From: Mycobacteroides saopaulense
Lineage (GTDB): Bacteria; Actinomycetota; Actinomycetes; Mycobacteriales; Mycobacteriaceae
Length of the DNA: 64,000 bases
Assembly: GCF_001456355.1 (NCBI RefSeq)
Contig: NZ_CP010271.1
Span: 3,410,001-3,474,000 of the forward strand
Reading direction: 5' to 3'
Positions 1 through 9,079 of this stretch are shown piece after piece. Numbering within the stretch: the stretch's first letter is position 1; each line of letters begins with the position of its first letter. Position numbers and translations under genes: made by a program. Under the pieces are notes generated by a model. The model was not told the DNA's origin and did not search any database. It worked only from the letters and a program-made list of their open reading frames with translations.

Positions 1-1
1 G

Positions 2-2050
2 GACGTCTACGACATCGGAACCCTGGTGCGGTTGATGTCCGGCATCGAGCAGCGCCAGATCCGGATCGTGGAGGTGCAGACCGATGCACCCTCCCCGTTC
101 GCGGCCGCCCAATTGTTCAGCTATATCGGCGGTTTCATGTACGACGAGGACCGCCCGCTGGCGGAGCGGCGCGCCGCCGCCCTCTCGCTGGACACCGGAC
201 TGCTCGCCGAGCTCATGGGCCGGGTGGAACTGCGAGAACTACTCGACCCGGCGGTCATCGAGGCGACCGAACGACAACTGCAGCATCTGGCCGACGAGCG
301 CAGGGCGCGCGACTCGGAAGGCCTCGCCGATCTGTTCCGGCTCCTCGGCCCGCTTACCGCCGAAGAAATCACCGCGCGCTGCAGCGGCGTCGGCACCGTC
401 TGGCTCAACGAGCTTGTCGCCGCGCGCAGAGTGGTCCAGACCCACTACGGGCAACGCACCTGGTGGGCCGCCGTCGAGGACGTGGCACGACTACGTGACG
501 CACTCGGGGTCCCGGTACCGCCGGGTGTGCCCGCGGCCTTCACCGACATGACGGCCGATCCGCTCGGGGAGCTGCTGGGCCGATACGCCAGAACGCACGG
601 CCCGTTCACCACCGGCCAGGCCGCCGAACGCTTCGGCATCGGCGTCCGCGTTGCCGCCGACACGCTCTCCGCGATGGCTGCGCGCGGCCAGCTGATACGC
701 GGTGAGTTCACCTCTGATGCAACAGATTCCGAACAGTGGTGCGACGCCGAGGTCCTCCGCATTCTGCGCAGACGATCCCTGGCGGCACTGCGCGCGCAGG
801 TGGAGCCCGTCAGCACATCCGCCTTCGCGCGATTCCTGCCCGACTGGCAGTACCTCGATTCGAGCCTGCGCGGGGTCGACGGTGTCGCCACGGTCATCGA
901 CCAACTCGCCGGCGTCCCGATACCCGCGTCCGCATGGGAGCCGCTGATCCTGGCCCGGCGCGTTCGCGACTACTCACCGCAGATGCTCGACGAACTGCTG
1001 GCCTCCGGGGAGACGGTGTGGTCGGGACACGGCTCGATCACCGCACAGGATGGCTGGATCGCCTTGCACCCGAGTGGGGTTGCACCGGCCACGCTCGCAG
1101 CCGCCGATCCCGTCGTGCTCGATGAGGCGCATCGCGCGATCCTGGACGGTCTTGCCGCTGGCGGAGGGTACTTCTTCCGCCAGTTCGGGGAGGGCGCCAC
1201 CATGGCAGCGCTCTGGGACCTGGTGTGGGCCGGGCTGGTGACGGGCGACACCTTCGCTCCGGTCCGGGCGCTGCTGGGTACCAGCATCAAATCGCGCACC
1301 GCGCACCGGAACCGGCGAGCACCCAGATTGCGTGCCTACACCCCGATCCCCACCGCAGCGCCCGTGGACCCCGCGGTCGCCGGCCGCTGGTCGATGCTGC
1401 CCGAAAGGCTCGCAGACGGTACCGAGCGCTCGCACATGCAGGCCGAGCTGCTGCTCGGCAGGTACGGCGTGGTGACCAAGGGCAGCGTCGTCGCCGAGGG
1501 AGTCGCGGGCGGCTTCGCCTGGCTGTACAAGGTGCTCTCGACGTTCGAGGACAACGGACGCTGCCGCCGCGGCTATTTCGTCGAATCGCTGGGCGGCGCC
1601 CAGTTCGCCTCACCCACGACCGTCGACAGGCTGCGTGAGTACCTCGACACCGTCGACGACGGACGCAAGCCGTATCGGGCGACGGTGTTGGCGGCGACAG
1701 ATCCAGCCAACCCCTACGGGGCGGCGTTGGTGTGGCCGAAGACGGTCTCTGACTCCGGCCACCGGCCTGGGAGGAAGGCAGGGGCCCTCGCTGTGCTTGT
1801 CGACGGCGATCTGACGCTCTACATCGAGCGGGGCGGCAAGTCGCTGCTGAGCTTCGTGACCGATCCCACGGTGCTGCATGCCGCCGCGTTGGGCACGATG
1901 GAGCTGGTACGCGACGGCGCGCTCGACGGTCTGGTGATCGAGCGGGTCGACGGCAGATCGGTCTTCGACATCGGGGAATCCGCCGTGATCGCGGCCCTGC
2001 TGGAGGCCGGTTTCGCGCGCACACCGAAAGGACTGAGGGTACGCAAGTGA
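2..2050 (+). CDS. lhr: Lhr-family ATP-dependent helicase, C-terminal part (5' end outside window)
   Basis: The reading frame is open from base 2, so the gene starts upstream of the window and only about 682 C-terminal residues are present. This part matches the long C-terminal region of mycobacterial Lhr, a 3'-5' DNA translocase/helicase linked to DNA repair. The RecA-like helicase motifs lie outside. What is seen is the winged-helix-rich module of alternating short helices, including the stretch QRQIRIVEVQTDAPSPFA near the left edge. The stop TGA overlaps the GTG of the next gene, so at least three genes form one operon. In M. tuberculosis lhr (Rv3296) is followed by nei; here nei is replaced by two unrelated small enzymes. 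Confidence 0.88.
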   Translation, partial: DVYDIGTLVRLMSGIEQRQIRIVEVQTDAPSPFAAAQLFSYIGGFMYDEDRPLAERRAAALSLDTGLLAELMGRVELRELLDPAVIEATERQLQHLADERRARDSEGLADLFRLLGPLTAEEITARCSGVGTVWLNELVAARRVVQTHYGQRTWWAAVEDVARLRDALGVPVPPGVPAAFTDMTADPLGELLGRYARTHGPFTTGQAAERFGIGVRVAADTLSAMAARGQLIRGEFTSDATDSEQWCDAEVLRILRRRSLAALRAQVEPVSTSAFARFLPDWQYLDSSLRGVDGVATVIDQLAGVPIPASAWEPLILARRVRDYSPQMLDELLASGETVWSGHGSITAQDGWIALHPSGVAPATLAAADPVVLDEAHRAILDGLAAGGGYFFRQFGEGATMAALWDLVWAGLVTGDTFAPVRALLGTSIKSRTAHRNRRAPRLRAYTPIPTAAPVDPAVAGRWSMLPERLADGTERSHMQAELLLGRYGVVTKGSVVAEGVAGGFAWLYKVLSTFEDNGRCRRGYFVESLGGAQFASPTTVDRLREYLDTVDDGRKPYRATVLAATDPANPYGAALVWPKTVSDSGHRPGRKAGALAVLVDGDLTLYIERGGKSLLSFVTDPTVLHAAALGTMELVRDGALDGLVIERVDGRSVFDIGESAVIAALLEAGFARTPKGLRVRK

Positions 2051-2436
2051 AGGTGATCCGGTTCGACCACATCGTGATCAACTGCTCCGATGTGGAGACC
2101 ATGGCCGCCTGGTACGAACGTGTGCTCGGCATGGCGCGAGAAACCTTCGGGCCCGCGGGCCGCACCGCCCTGACGTTCGGCAGGCAAAAGATCAATCTGC
2201 GGCCCATCACGGCGACTCAGGACGAATGGTTCACCGGCGTCGCCGTCGCACCGGGCTCCGATGATCTGTGTTTCGTCACCGATGCTTCTCCGACCGAGGT
2301 TCGCGAGCACCTCGCGGCCTGCGGGGTGGACATCGAGCAGGGGGCGGTGACCAAGTTCGGCGCGCTGGGCGAGATGACCTCGCATTACTGCCGTGACCCC
2401 GACGGGAACCTCATCGAGATCGCGGTATACCCGTGA
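2047..2436 (+). CDS. VOC (glyoxalase/bleomycin-resistance fold) family protein
   Basis: This 129-residue protein begins VIRFDHIVINCSDVETMAAWYERVLG, the usual opening of a vicinal-oxygen-chelate domain: beta strand, metal-ligand His and helix. It ends with HYCRDPDGNLIEIAVYP, which carries the terminal metal-ligand Glu. One complete VOC module is present. The substrate cannot be told; relatives include glyoxalases, dioxygenases and fosfomycin or bleomycin resistance proteins. The start GTG overlaps the lhr stop (GTGA), and its own stop overlaps the GTG of the following gene, so all three are translationally coupled. Confidence 0.8.
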   Translation: MKVIRFDHIVINCSDVETMAAWYERVLGMARETFGPAGRTALTFGRQKINLRPITATQDEWFTGVAVAPGSDDLCFVTDASPTEVREHLAACGVDIEQGAVTKFGALGEMTSHYCRDPDGNLIEIAVYP

Positions 2437-3035
2437 GCAACAACCACTATCACTACCTCGCCTTCGGCCCCGAGGCGATCGCGCGGCAACGGGCCAACGG
2501 CAGCTACGTTGCCTACGGCACACACCTGGAGCGCCCGGACGACGGCCCCGATGATCTGGGAGCGCGGGAGTTACGAATGATCGCCGACGCGACACAGTTC
2601 TGCCTGAGCACCGTGACCCCGGCCGGATGGCCGTACCTGCAATACCGCAGCGGCCCTGCGGGATTCGTTGGCCACCTCGGCGGCAACACCCTTCGATTCG
2701 TCGATCTGCCCGGCAACAACCAATTCGTGACTCTGGGAAACCTCGCGGCCGACGATCGGTTGGCGATGTTCTTCGTCGACTATCCGCGCAAGCAGCGTCT
2801 CAAGGTGTTTGGCCGCGGCAGGGTGCATGAGGGTGAACGCCGGGAGATCGAAGTGGCGGTGGAGGCGTTCGACTGGAACTGCTCGCGCAGCATCATTCCC
2901 CGCTACGACCAGCAGTACCTCACCGAGCTCGGCAGGGCCTATCAGGAAAAGGCCGCCGCCAGGGAAGCCGAGCTGACCGCCGAAATCGAGCGGCTACGCG
3001 CGCGGGTCACCGAGCTCGAACAGCGGCCCAGCTGA
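2433..3035 (+). CDS. Pyridoxamine 5'-phosphate oxidase-like flavin-binding protein
   Basis: A 200-residue protein with the split-barrel FMN/F420-binding fold. The core FCLSTVTPAGWPYLQYRSGP followed by GFVGHLGGNTLRFVDLPGNN is typical of the PPOX family. After the barrel (about residues 1-165) comes a charged helix, about 166-198 (EKAAAREAELTAEIERLRARV), that looks like a short coiled coil. Family members are oxidoreductases or flavin carriers; no substrate can be assigned. The GTG start overlaps the previous stop by four bases. The gene is convergent with the pseudouridine synthase eight bases away. Confidence 0.78.
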   Translation: MSNNHYHYLAFGPEAIARQRANGSYVAYGTHLERPDDGPDDLGARELRMIADATQFCLSTVTPAGWPYLQYRSGPAGFVGHLGGNTLRFVDLPGNNQFVTLGNLAADDRLAMFFVDYPRKQRLKVFGRGRVHEGERREIEVAVEAFDWNCSRSIIPRYDQQYLTELGRAYQEKAAAREAELTAEIERLRARVTELEQRPS

Positions 3036-3042
3036 CAGTGCG

Positions 3043-3936
3043 CTACTGCCCCAGCACGCGCACCGACTCGTACCGAACATCCTTGCCGGTCAACGGGTCA
3101 CGGAAGGCCAGCGAGCGCGCCAGCAGCTGCAGCGGACGGGTGAAGTCGTCCGCTGCCACGTCGACCACCGCCGGATAGAGCGGATCGTTGATGATCGGGA
3201 CCCCCAGGCTGTTCATGTGTACCCGAAGCTGATGTGTCTGCCCCGTGTGCGGGATGAGCCGGTATCTACCCACCGTCTCCCGCTGGTCGATCAGCTCGAT
3301 ATGAGTCTCGGCGTTCGCCGGCCCCGGCTCCTCGCACGCCTGAAGTATGCTGCGTCGCTTGACGATTCTGCTACGCAAGGTCAGCGGAAGCGTGATGGCC
3401 GGATCGACGGGGGCCAACGCCTCATAAGTCTTGGACACCTGGCGGTGCGCGAACAACGCGTGATACGCCGAACGCACATCGCGGCGCACCGTGAACAACA
3501 ACACCCCCGCAGTGAGCCGATCGAGGCGATGCGCGGGCGCCAACTCCGGCAGGTCCAACATCTTTCGCAGCCGTACCAGCGCCGTCTCGGTGACATGGCG
3601 CCCCCGCGGCATCGTGGATAGGAAATGCGGCTTATCGACCACCAGGACGTTCTCGTCCCAGTGCAATACGTCGATGGCGAACGGGACGGGAACCTCCACG
3701 GCCGGTTCGCGATACGTGTACACCAGCGAGCCTGCCGACAACCGGGTATCGGCGGTGACGGTGGTCCCCATGGCGTCGACAACATCGCCTCGACTCACCT
3801 GATCAGCGGCCGCGGAGCCGAAACGGGAGACCAGCTCGTCCAGCACGGGTCCGTCTCCCCGGAGCCGAATGCGCACCGGGCCCAAGCCGTCTCGCACCGG
3901 TAGTGGTGGATCGGGAGCCCGTCTTCTCGGGCTCAT
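3043..3936 (-). CDS. RluA-family RNA pseudouridine synthase (Rv3300c-like)
   Basis: A 297-residue protein with an N-terminal S4-like part (about 20-80) and an RluA catalytic domain. The motif AHRLDRLTAGVLLF contains the catalytic Asp of the family HRLDxxTSG signature. VVDKPHFLSTMPRG and HTGQTHQLRVHM are further conserved RluA blocks. It isomerises uridine to pseudouridine in rRNA or tRNA; the target site cannot be told from sequence. It lies 10 bases downstream of glpD on the same strand, as in M. tuberculosis, where the Rv3300c gene sits near glpD2. Confidence 0.87.
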   Translation of the reverse strand: MSPRRRAPDPPLPVRDGLGPVRIRLRGDGPVLDELVSRFGSAAADQVSRGDVVDAMGTTVTADTRLSAGSLVYTYREPAVEVPVPFAIDVLHWDENVLVVDKPHFLSTMPRGRHVTETALVRLRKMLDLPELAPAHRLDRLTAGVLLFTVRRDVRSAYHALFAHRQVSKTYEALAPVDPAITLPLTLRSRIVKRRSILQACEEPGPANAETHIELIDQRETVGRYRLIPHTGQTHQLRVHMNSLGVPIINDPLYPAVVDVAADDFTRPLQLLARSLAFRDPLTGKDVRYESVRVLGQ

Positions 3937-3946
3937 CGTCGGCGAC

Positions 3947-5716
3947 CTACTTCGACGGCGACAGCACGTCGGTCACCGGTTCGACGATGAACGAACGTGC
4001 TTCCGGCGCGGCCACCCGCAACGCATCCGCAGAGGCATCGTCGGGCTGGCGCTGCGAACGCACCTCGGCATCGACCCGGGCCCGGTAGGTATCCACCTCG
4101 CGGACAATGTCTTCCGCGGACCAGCCGAGCACCGGGGCCACCAACTCGGCGACCTCCTGCGCGCAGTCCACGCCGCGGTGCGGGTATTCGATGGCGATGC
4201 GCATGCGTCGGGCGAGGATGTCCTCCAGATGCAGCGCGCCCTCGGCTGCCACGGCGTAGAGCGCCTCCACCTTCAAATACATCGGCGCCTTGGCGATCGG
4301 TTGCAGCAGGCTGTGATCCGCGCCCGCACAGGCAAGCACCTCGCCGATCAGTGAGCCGTACCGGTCCAGCAGATGGCGCACCCGGTACGGATGTAGGCCA
4401 TAAGTCTCACCCACGTGCTCGGTCTGGTTGATCAGCGCGAAGTACCCGTCGGCGCCTAACAGCGGCACCTTCTCGGTGATCGAGGGCGCCACGCGCGCCG
4501 GAACGAATTCGCTTGCCATATCGATGGCATCGGCCGCCATCACACGATAAGTCGTGTACTTGCCGCCCGCGATGGCCACCAGACCCGGCGCCGCCACCGC
4601 CACGGCGTGCTCACGGGAAAGCTTCGAGGTGTCGTCGTCCTCCCCGGCCAACAGCGGGCGCAGGCCCGCATACACCCCGTCGATGTCGTTGTGCGTCAAG
4701 GGCGTTGCCAGCACCGTGTTGACCTTGTCCAGGATGTAGTCGATGTCCACCTTGGTGGCCGCTGGATGCGCCAGGTCGAGGTTCCACTCGGTGTCGGTGG
4801 TCCCGATGATCCAATGGTTGCCCCATGGGATCACGAACAGCACCGATTTTTCGGTGCGCAGGATGATCGCCACCTCGCTGACGATCCTGTCCCGCGGCAC
4901 CACGATATGTACGCCCTTGGACGCGGTCACCCGGAACCGGCCGCGCGTACGCGACAATGCCTGGATCTCGTCGGTCCATACTCCGGTGGCATTGACCACG
5001 ACGTGCCCGCGAACTTCGGTTTCGGCGCCGTTCTCGGTGTCGCGCACCACCACTCCGATGACGCGATCGCCCTCACGCAGCAGCGAGACCACCTGTGTGG
5101 AAGCCCGGACCACCGCGCCGTAGTGTGCGGCAGTACGGGCCACGTTCATGGTGTGACGAGCGTCGTCGACCACCGTGTCGTAATAGCGGATGCCGCCGAT
5201 GAGTGAGTTGCGTTTAAGTCCCGGTGCCAGCCGCAGCGCACCCGCACGGGTGAGGTGTTTTTGCGCGGGAACGGATTTCGCACCGCCCATCTGGTCGTAC
5301 AGGAAGATGCCGGCAGCCACATATGGCCGCTCCCACCAGCGGTTGGTCAGCGGGAACAGGAACGGCAACGGCTTGACCAGGTGCGGCGCCAGTGTCGACA
5401 GGGACAACTCCCGCTCACGCAATGCTTCCTGAACCAAACCGAACTCGAGCTGTTCCAGATAGCGCAGGCCGCCGTGGAACATTTTCGAGGAGCGGCTCGA
5501 CGTTCCCGATGCGAAGTCACGCGCCTCGACCAGGGCGACCTTGAGCCCGCGCGTGGCCGCGTCGAGGGCCGATCCGGCGCCGACGACCCCGCCGCCGATG
5601 ACGATGACGTCGAACTGCTCGGATCCCAGGCGCTCCCAGTTCAGCGAACGTGCCTGCGGTCCAAGGAACGTGTACGTAGGTCCACTCGATCCCGACGGGC
5701 TGGTTGCGTCACTCAC
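3947..5716 (-). CDS. glpD: Aerobic glycerol-3-phosphate dehydrogenase
   Basis: This 589-residue flavoprotein oxidises sn-glycerol 3-phosphate to dihydroxyacetone phosphate and passes electrons to the quinone pool at the inner membrane. The N-terminal FAD Rossmann motif is VIVIGGGVVGAG (about 37-48), followed by DAATRGLKVALVEARDFASGTSSRS and HGGLRYLE, the GlpD signature. IIGTTDTEWN and YAGLRPLL lie further on, and a C-terminal DAO-C helical domain follows. The length fits the family, and synteny points to glpD2 (Rv3302c). The start is GTG 5716, preceded by a GGGAG ribosome-binding site. phoY1, which lies between Rv3300c and glpD2 in M. tuberculosis, is absent. Confidence 0.93.
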   Translation of the reverse strand: MSDATSPSGSSGPTYTFLGPQARSLNWERLGSEQFDVIVIGGGVVGAGSALDAATRGLKVALVEARDFASGTSSRSSKMFHGGLRYLEQLEFGLVQEALRERELSLSTLAPHLVKPLPFLFPLTNRWWERPYVAAGIFLYDQMGGAKSVPAQKHLTRAGALRLAPGLKRNSLIGGIRYYDTVVDDARHTMNVARTAAHYGAVVRASTQVVSLLREGDRVIGVVVRDTENGAETEVRGHVVVNATGVWTDEIQALSRTRGRFRVTASKGVHIVVPRDRIVSEVAIILRTEKSVLFVIPWGNHWIIGTTDTEWNLDLAHPAATKVDIDYILDKVNTVLATPLTHNDIDGVYAGLRPLLAGEDDDTSKLSREHAVAVAAPGLVAIAGGKYTTYRVMAADAIDMASEFVPARVAPSITEKVPLLGADGYFALINQTEHVGETYGLHPYRVRHLLDRYGSLIGEVLACAGADHSLLQPIAKAPMYLKVEALYAVAAEGALHLEDILARRMRIAIEYPHRGVDCAQEVAELVAPVLGWSAEDIVREVDTYRARVDAEVRSQRQPDDASADALRVAAPEARSFIVEPVTDVLSPSK

Positions 5717-5832
5717 GACTACTCCCTTCCACGCCCATTACCGGGCCCCGGAGTTCCTTCCAGTGAGCCACGTTACCGGCCAGTAGCGCTCCCGTCAGTG
5801 ACGCACGCCGCTATCGCGCAAATCGCCGAAGG

Positions 5833-7248
5833 TCAGTCCAGGTCGTCGTGGGCAATCAACTGGCGCGCCGCCTCAGTCACCGAACCGGATAGGGACGGGT
5901 AGACCGACAGCGTCTGCGCCAGATCGTTCACCGAGAGCAGGTTCTGTACCGCGATGGCGATCGGCAGAATCAGTTCGGAGGCATTCGAGGCGACCACGAC
6001 ACCGCCGATCACCACACCGGTGGCCGGTCGGCAGAAGATCTTCACGAAACCGCGCTTGAGGCCGGACATCTTGGCACGCGGGTTCGTCTGCAGGGGCAGC
6101 GTGACCGTCCGCGCCGGCACCTCGCCATTGTCGATGGCGGCCTGGGATACGCCCACCGCGGCGATCTCGGGACGGGTAAAGACGGCCGCGGCAACAGTTT
6201 TCAGCTTGATGGGGCGCACCGCGTCGCCGAGCGCGTGATACATGGCGATGCGGCCCTGCATAGCCGCCACCGACGCCAGCGGCAGCAGGCCCGTGCAGTC
6301 GCCCGCGGCGTAGATGCCGGCCACCGAGGTGCGCGACACCCGGTCGACGGTCAGGTACCCGCCGGAGCCGAGGGTGATGCCGACCCGCTCCAGACCCAGG
6401 CCCGAGGTGTTCGGAACGGATCCGACCGTCATCAGCACATGGCTGCCCTCGACCACCCGGCCGTCGGCCATGGCAACCCGCACACCCGTGTCCGTTGTGG
6501 TGACCGAATCGGCCCGGGCATTCTTGACCAGCGTCACACCGCGCTCGGCCAGCGTGTCCTCCAGGACCAGGGCGGCATCCTCGTCCTCGTGCGGCAGCAC
6601 TCGATCCCGGCTGGCCACCACGGTCACCTGAACGCCCAGCTCGGTGTAGGCGTGGACGAACTCGGCACCCGTGACACCCGACCCCACCACGACCAGGTGC
6701 TCGGGCAGTTCCTCCAGGTCATAGAGCTGGCGCCAGGTGAGGATTCGTTCGCCGTCAGGGCGCGCGTGGGGCAGCACACGCGGGCTGGCACCGGTGGCGA
6801 TGAGCACCACATCGGCTTCCAGGATGGTGCTCGTCCCGTCTGATGCCGTTGCCTTGACCCGGTGAAATGCCATCCCGACCACGTGATCGACCAGCTCGGC
6901 ACGTCCGGCGATCAAGCGCACCCCGGCGCTGCGCAGACGTTCGGCGATGTCGGCCGACTGCTCGGAGGCAAGGCGTTTGACGCGGCTGTGGATCTGCGGC
7001 AGCGAAATCTTGGCGTGCTCCACGTCGATGTCAAAGCCCAGGTTGGGCGCGCGCCGCAGGTCGGTGCGCACACCGGTGGACGCGATGAACGTCTTGGACG
7101 GCACACAGTCGAAGAGCACGCAGGCACCGCCGATACCGTCCGAGTCGATCACCGTGACCTCGGTGGTGCTTCGCTCGTGGGCGGCGGCCACGAGCGCCGC
7201 TTCGTATCCCGCTGGTCCTCCACCAATGATCACGATGCGCGTTGCCAC
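5833..7248 (-). CDS. lpdA: LpdA-type NAD(P)H-quinone reductase / dihydrolipoamide dehydrogenase-like flavoprotein
   Basis: This 471-residue flavoprotein disulfide reductase-fold protein is the positional homologue of Rv3303c (LpdA). The start is GTG 7248, giving VATRIVIIGGGPAGYEAA with the FAD motif at residues 9-14; an upstream extension in frame is not conserved. A second dinucleotide motif VVVGSGVTGAEF and the FAD motif YAAGDCTGLLPLA follow. The region GGACVLFDCVPSK carries both Cys43 and Cys48 of the redox CxxxxC motif, whereas I recall M. tuberculosis LpdA having Ala at the first position. The C-terminal His-Glu pair of lipoamide dehydrogenases is absent (VYPSLSGS). It lies upstream of glpD with a 116-bp gap. 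Confidence 0.9.
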   Translation of the reverse strand: MATRIVIIGGGPAGYEAALVAAAHERSTTEVTVIDSDGIGGACVLFDCVPSKTFIASTGVRTDLRRAPNLGFDIDVEHAKISLPQIHSRVKRLASEQSADIAERLRSAGVRLIAGRAELVDHVVGMAFHRVKATASDGTSTILEADVVLIATGASPRVLPHARPDGERILTWRQLYDLEELPEHLVVVGSGVTGAEFVHAYTELGVQVTVVASRDRVLPHEDEDAALVLEDTLAERGVTLVKNARADSVTTTDTGVRVAMADGRVVEGSHVLMTVGSVPNTSGLGLERVGITLGSGGYLTVDRVSRTSVAGIYAAGDCTGLLPLASVAAMQGRIAMYHALGDAVRPIKLKTVAAAVFTRPEIAAVGVSQAAIDNGEVPARTVTLPLQTNPRAKMSGLKRGFVKIFCRPATGVVIGGVVVASNASELILPIAIAVQNLLSVNDLAQTLSVYPSLSGSVTEAARQLIAHDDLD

Positions 7249-7352
7249 GGGATCAAACCTACAAGTACCGACCCGCCGCGGCTTGCCATGGTGAAGGGAA
7301 CTTGCCACCATCCCTGCCGTCAACCACAGCACGGGACCATTAGGCTTGCCCC

Positions 7353-7829
7353 GTGCCGCTCTACGCCGCCTATGGCTCCAACATGCATCCCGAGCAGATG
7401 TTGCAGCGCGCGCCGCACTCTCCCATGGCTGGCACCGGCTGGTTACACGGTTGGCGGCTGACCTTCGGCGGTGAGGACATCGGCTGGGAGGGTGCGCTGG
7501 CCACCGTCGTGCAGGACCCCCACTCCAAGGTTTTCGTCGTCCTCTACGACATGACCGGAGCAGACGAGAAGAATCTCGATCGCTGGGAGGGTTCGGAGCT
7601 CGGCATCCACACCAAGATCCGCTGCCGGATCGACCGCGAGTCCTCCGACACCACCACCGACCCGGTGCTGGCCTGGCTCTACGTCGTCAATGCGTACGAG
7701 GGTGGCCTACCGTCTGCCCGGTATCTCGGCGTGATGGCGGACGCAGCCGAAATTGCCGGTGCACCAGATGATTACGTACACGGCCTGCGCACCCGGGCCT
7801 CGCGCAACATAGGTCCGGGAACAGCATAA
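7353..7829 (+). CDS. Gamma-glutamylcyclotransferase-like protein (Rv3304-like)
   Basis: A 158-residue protein starting PLYAAYGSNMHPEQM. The YGSN motif binds the substrate in the gamma-glutamylcyclotransferase (AIG2/GGCT) fold, and the later block VFVVLYDMTGADEKNLDRWEG holds the expected acidic residue. The family releases 5-oxoproline from gamma-glutamyl dipeptides or amines. The start GTG 7353 is chosen because the fold begins immediately; TTAGGCT about 10 bases upstream could serve as a -10 box. It is divergent from lpdA and convergent with the amidohydrolase pair, as Rv3304 lies between lpdA and amiA1 in M. tuberculosis. Confidence 0.8.
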   Translation: MPLYAAYGSNMHPEQMLQRAPHSPMAGTGWLHGWRLTFGGEDIGWEGALATVVQDPHSKVFVVLYDMTGADEKNLDRWEGSELGIHTKIRCRIDRESSDTTTDPVLAWLYVVNAYEGGLPSARYLGVMADAAEIAGAPDDYVHGLRTRASRNIGPGTA

Positions 7830-7906
7830 CTTTCCGCCGACACTCCGGTTTCTGATGCATCGGCCGGGTGGCCGACTCCAGACATGACGTATCGCGGAAA
7901 AGGGTT

Positions 7907-9079
7907 CTAGAGTGCGCTTTGTTCGACGAGATTGACCAGCGTCCGCACCCCGACACCCAGTGCCCGTTCGTCGATGTCGAAGTTGGGCTGGTGGATATCG
8001 AGCTGGGGACCCGATCCCGACCAAACACCCAATCGTGCCATCGCGCCTGGCACCTCTTCCAGGTACCAGGAGAAATCCTCGCCACCGCCGGACTGCGTGG
8101 TCTCTGCGAGTGCGTCCAGCCCGATGTCCTGAATCGCGCGCACGAAGATGTGCGTCGAGTCGGCCTCGTTGATGACCGGCGGAACACCGCGCCGATAGTT
8201 GAGGGTGTAGTCGATGCGCAACGGTGCCAGCAGCCCCTGGATCACATCGCGCACGGTGTCCTCCAGCGTGATCCACACGTCACGGCTGCCGGTGCGCACC
8301 GTGCCCGCCAGCGAACCGATCTGCGGGATGGCGTTGGCGGCCTGACCCGCGTTGACGGCACCCCACACCATGACGGTGCCCGCCCTCGGGTCGATGCGTC
8401 GGCTCAGCACTCCCGGCAGACCGGTGATGATGGTGCCGAGCCCGTACACCAGGTCGGCCGTCAGATGCGGCCGCGAGGTGTGCCCACCCGGGGAATGCAG
8501 CGTGACCTCGACGGTGTCCGCGGCCGAGGTGATCGCACCGGCGCGGATCGCCACCTTGCCCACCTCCAGGCGCGGATCGCAGTGCAGCGCAAAAATTCTC
8601 GTAACACCGGCCATCGCCCCGGTGGCCACCACGTCGATGGCGCCGCCGGGCATGACCTCCTCGGCGGGCTGAAAGATCAGCCGCACGCCCGAGGGCAGAG
8701 AGGGCGCCGAATTCAGGGCCATCGCCGCACCCAGCAGGATCGCGGTGTGTGCGTCGTGCCCGCAGGCATGCGCGACATTCGGCACGGTCGAGGAATAGGC
8801 CGCGCCGGTGCGTTCCTGCATCGGCAGGGCGTCCATGTCCGCGCGCAGCGCCACCCGGGGCCCGTCCTCGGGACCGAAGTCGCAGGTGACTCCGGTGCCG
8901 CCGGGCAGCACCTTCGGATTGAGTCCGGCCTCGGCCAGCCGCGCGGCGACGTACTCGGTGGTGGCGTGCTCCTGGCGCGCCAACTCGGGATGCGCGTGGA
9001 TGTGACGGCGCCACTGCACCAGCGAGTCCGTGTTCTCCGCGAGCCACTGCTGCGCTACGGCGGACAGCGATGCGCTCAT
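7907..9079 (-). CDS. amiA1: M20D-family amidohydrolase AmiA1
   Basis: A 390-residue zinc peptidase/amidohydrolase of the IAA-amino acid hydrolase/hippuricase type. HAHPELARQE, LRADMDALPM, HACGHDAHTAILLG and QPAEEVMPGGA are the conserved metal-binding and catalytic blocks in family order. Such enzymes cleave N-acyl amino acids or peptides in the cytosol; the true substrate is unknown. Its ATG overlaps the stop of the upstream paralogue amiB1 by four bases, so the two are translationally coupled. Synteny with Rv3305c supports the name. Confidence 0.88.
   Translation of the reverse strand: MSASLSAVAQQWLAENTDSLVQWRRHIHAHPELARQEHATTEYVAARLAEAGLNPKVLPGGTGVTCDFGPEDGPRVALRADMDALPMQERTGAAYSSTVPNVAHACGHDAHTAILLGAAMALNSAPSLPSGVRLIFQPAEEVMPGGAIDVVATGAMAGVTRIFALHCDPRLEVGKVAIRAGAITSAADTVEVTLHSPGGHTSRPHLTADLVYGLGTIITGLPGVLSRRIDPRAGTVMVWGAVNAGQAANAIPQIGSLAGTVRTGSRDVWITLEDTVRDVIQGLLAPLRIDYTLNYRRGVPPVINEADSTHIFVRAIQDIGLDALAETTQSGGGEDFSWYLEEVPGAMARLGVWSGSGPQLDIHQPNFDIDERALGVGVRTLVNLVEQSAL

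Noticed and set aside
7860..7875. TCGGCC-GGGT-GGCCGA hairpin after the gamma-glutamylcyclotransferase gene
   Set aside because: The stem is only 6 bp with no T tract and short GC hairpins are expected by chance at this composition.
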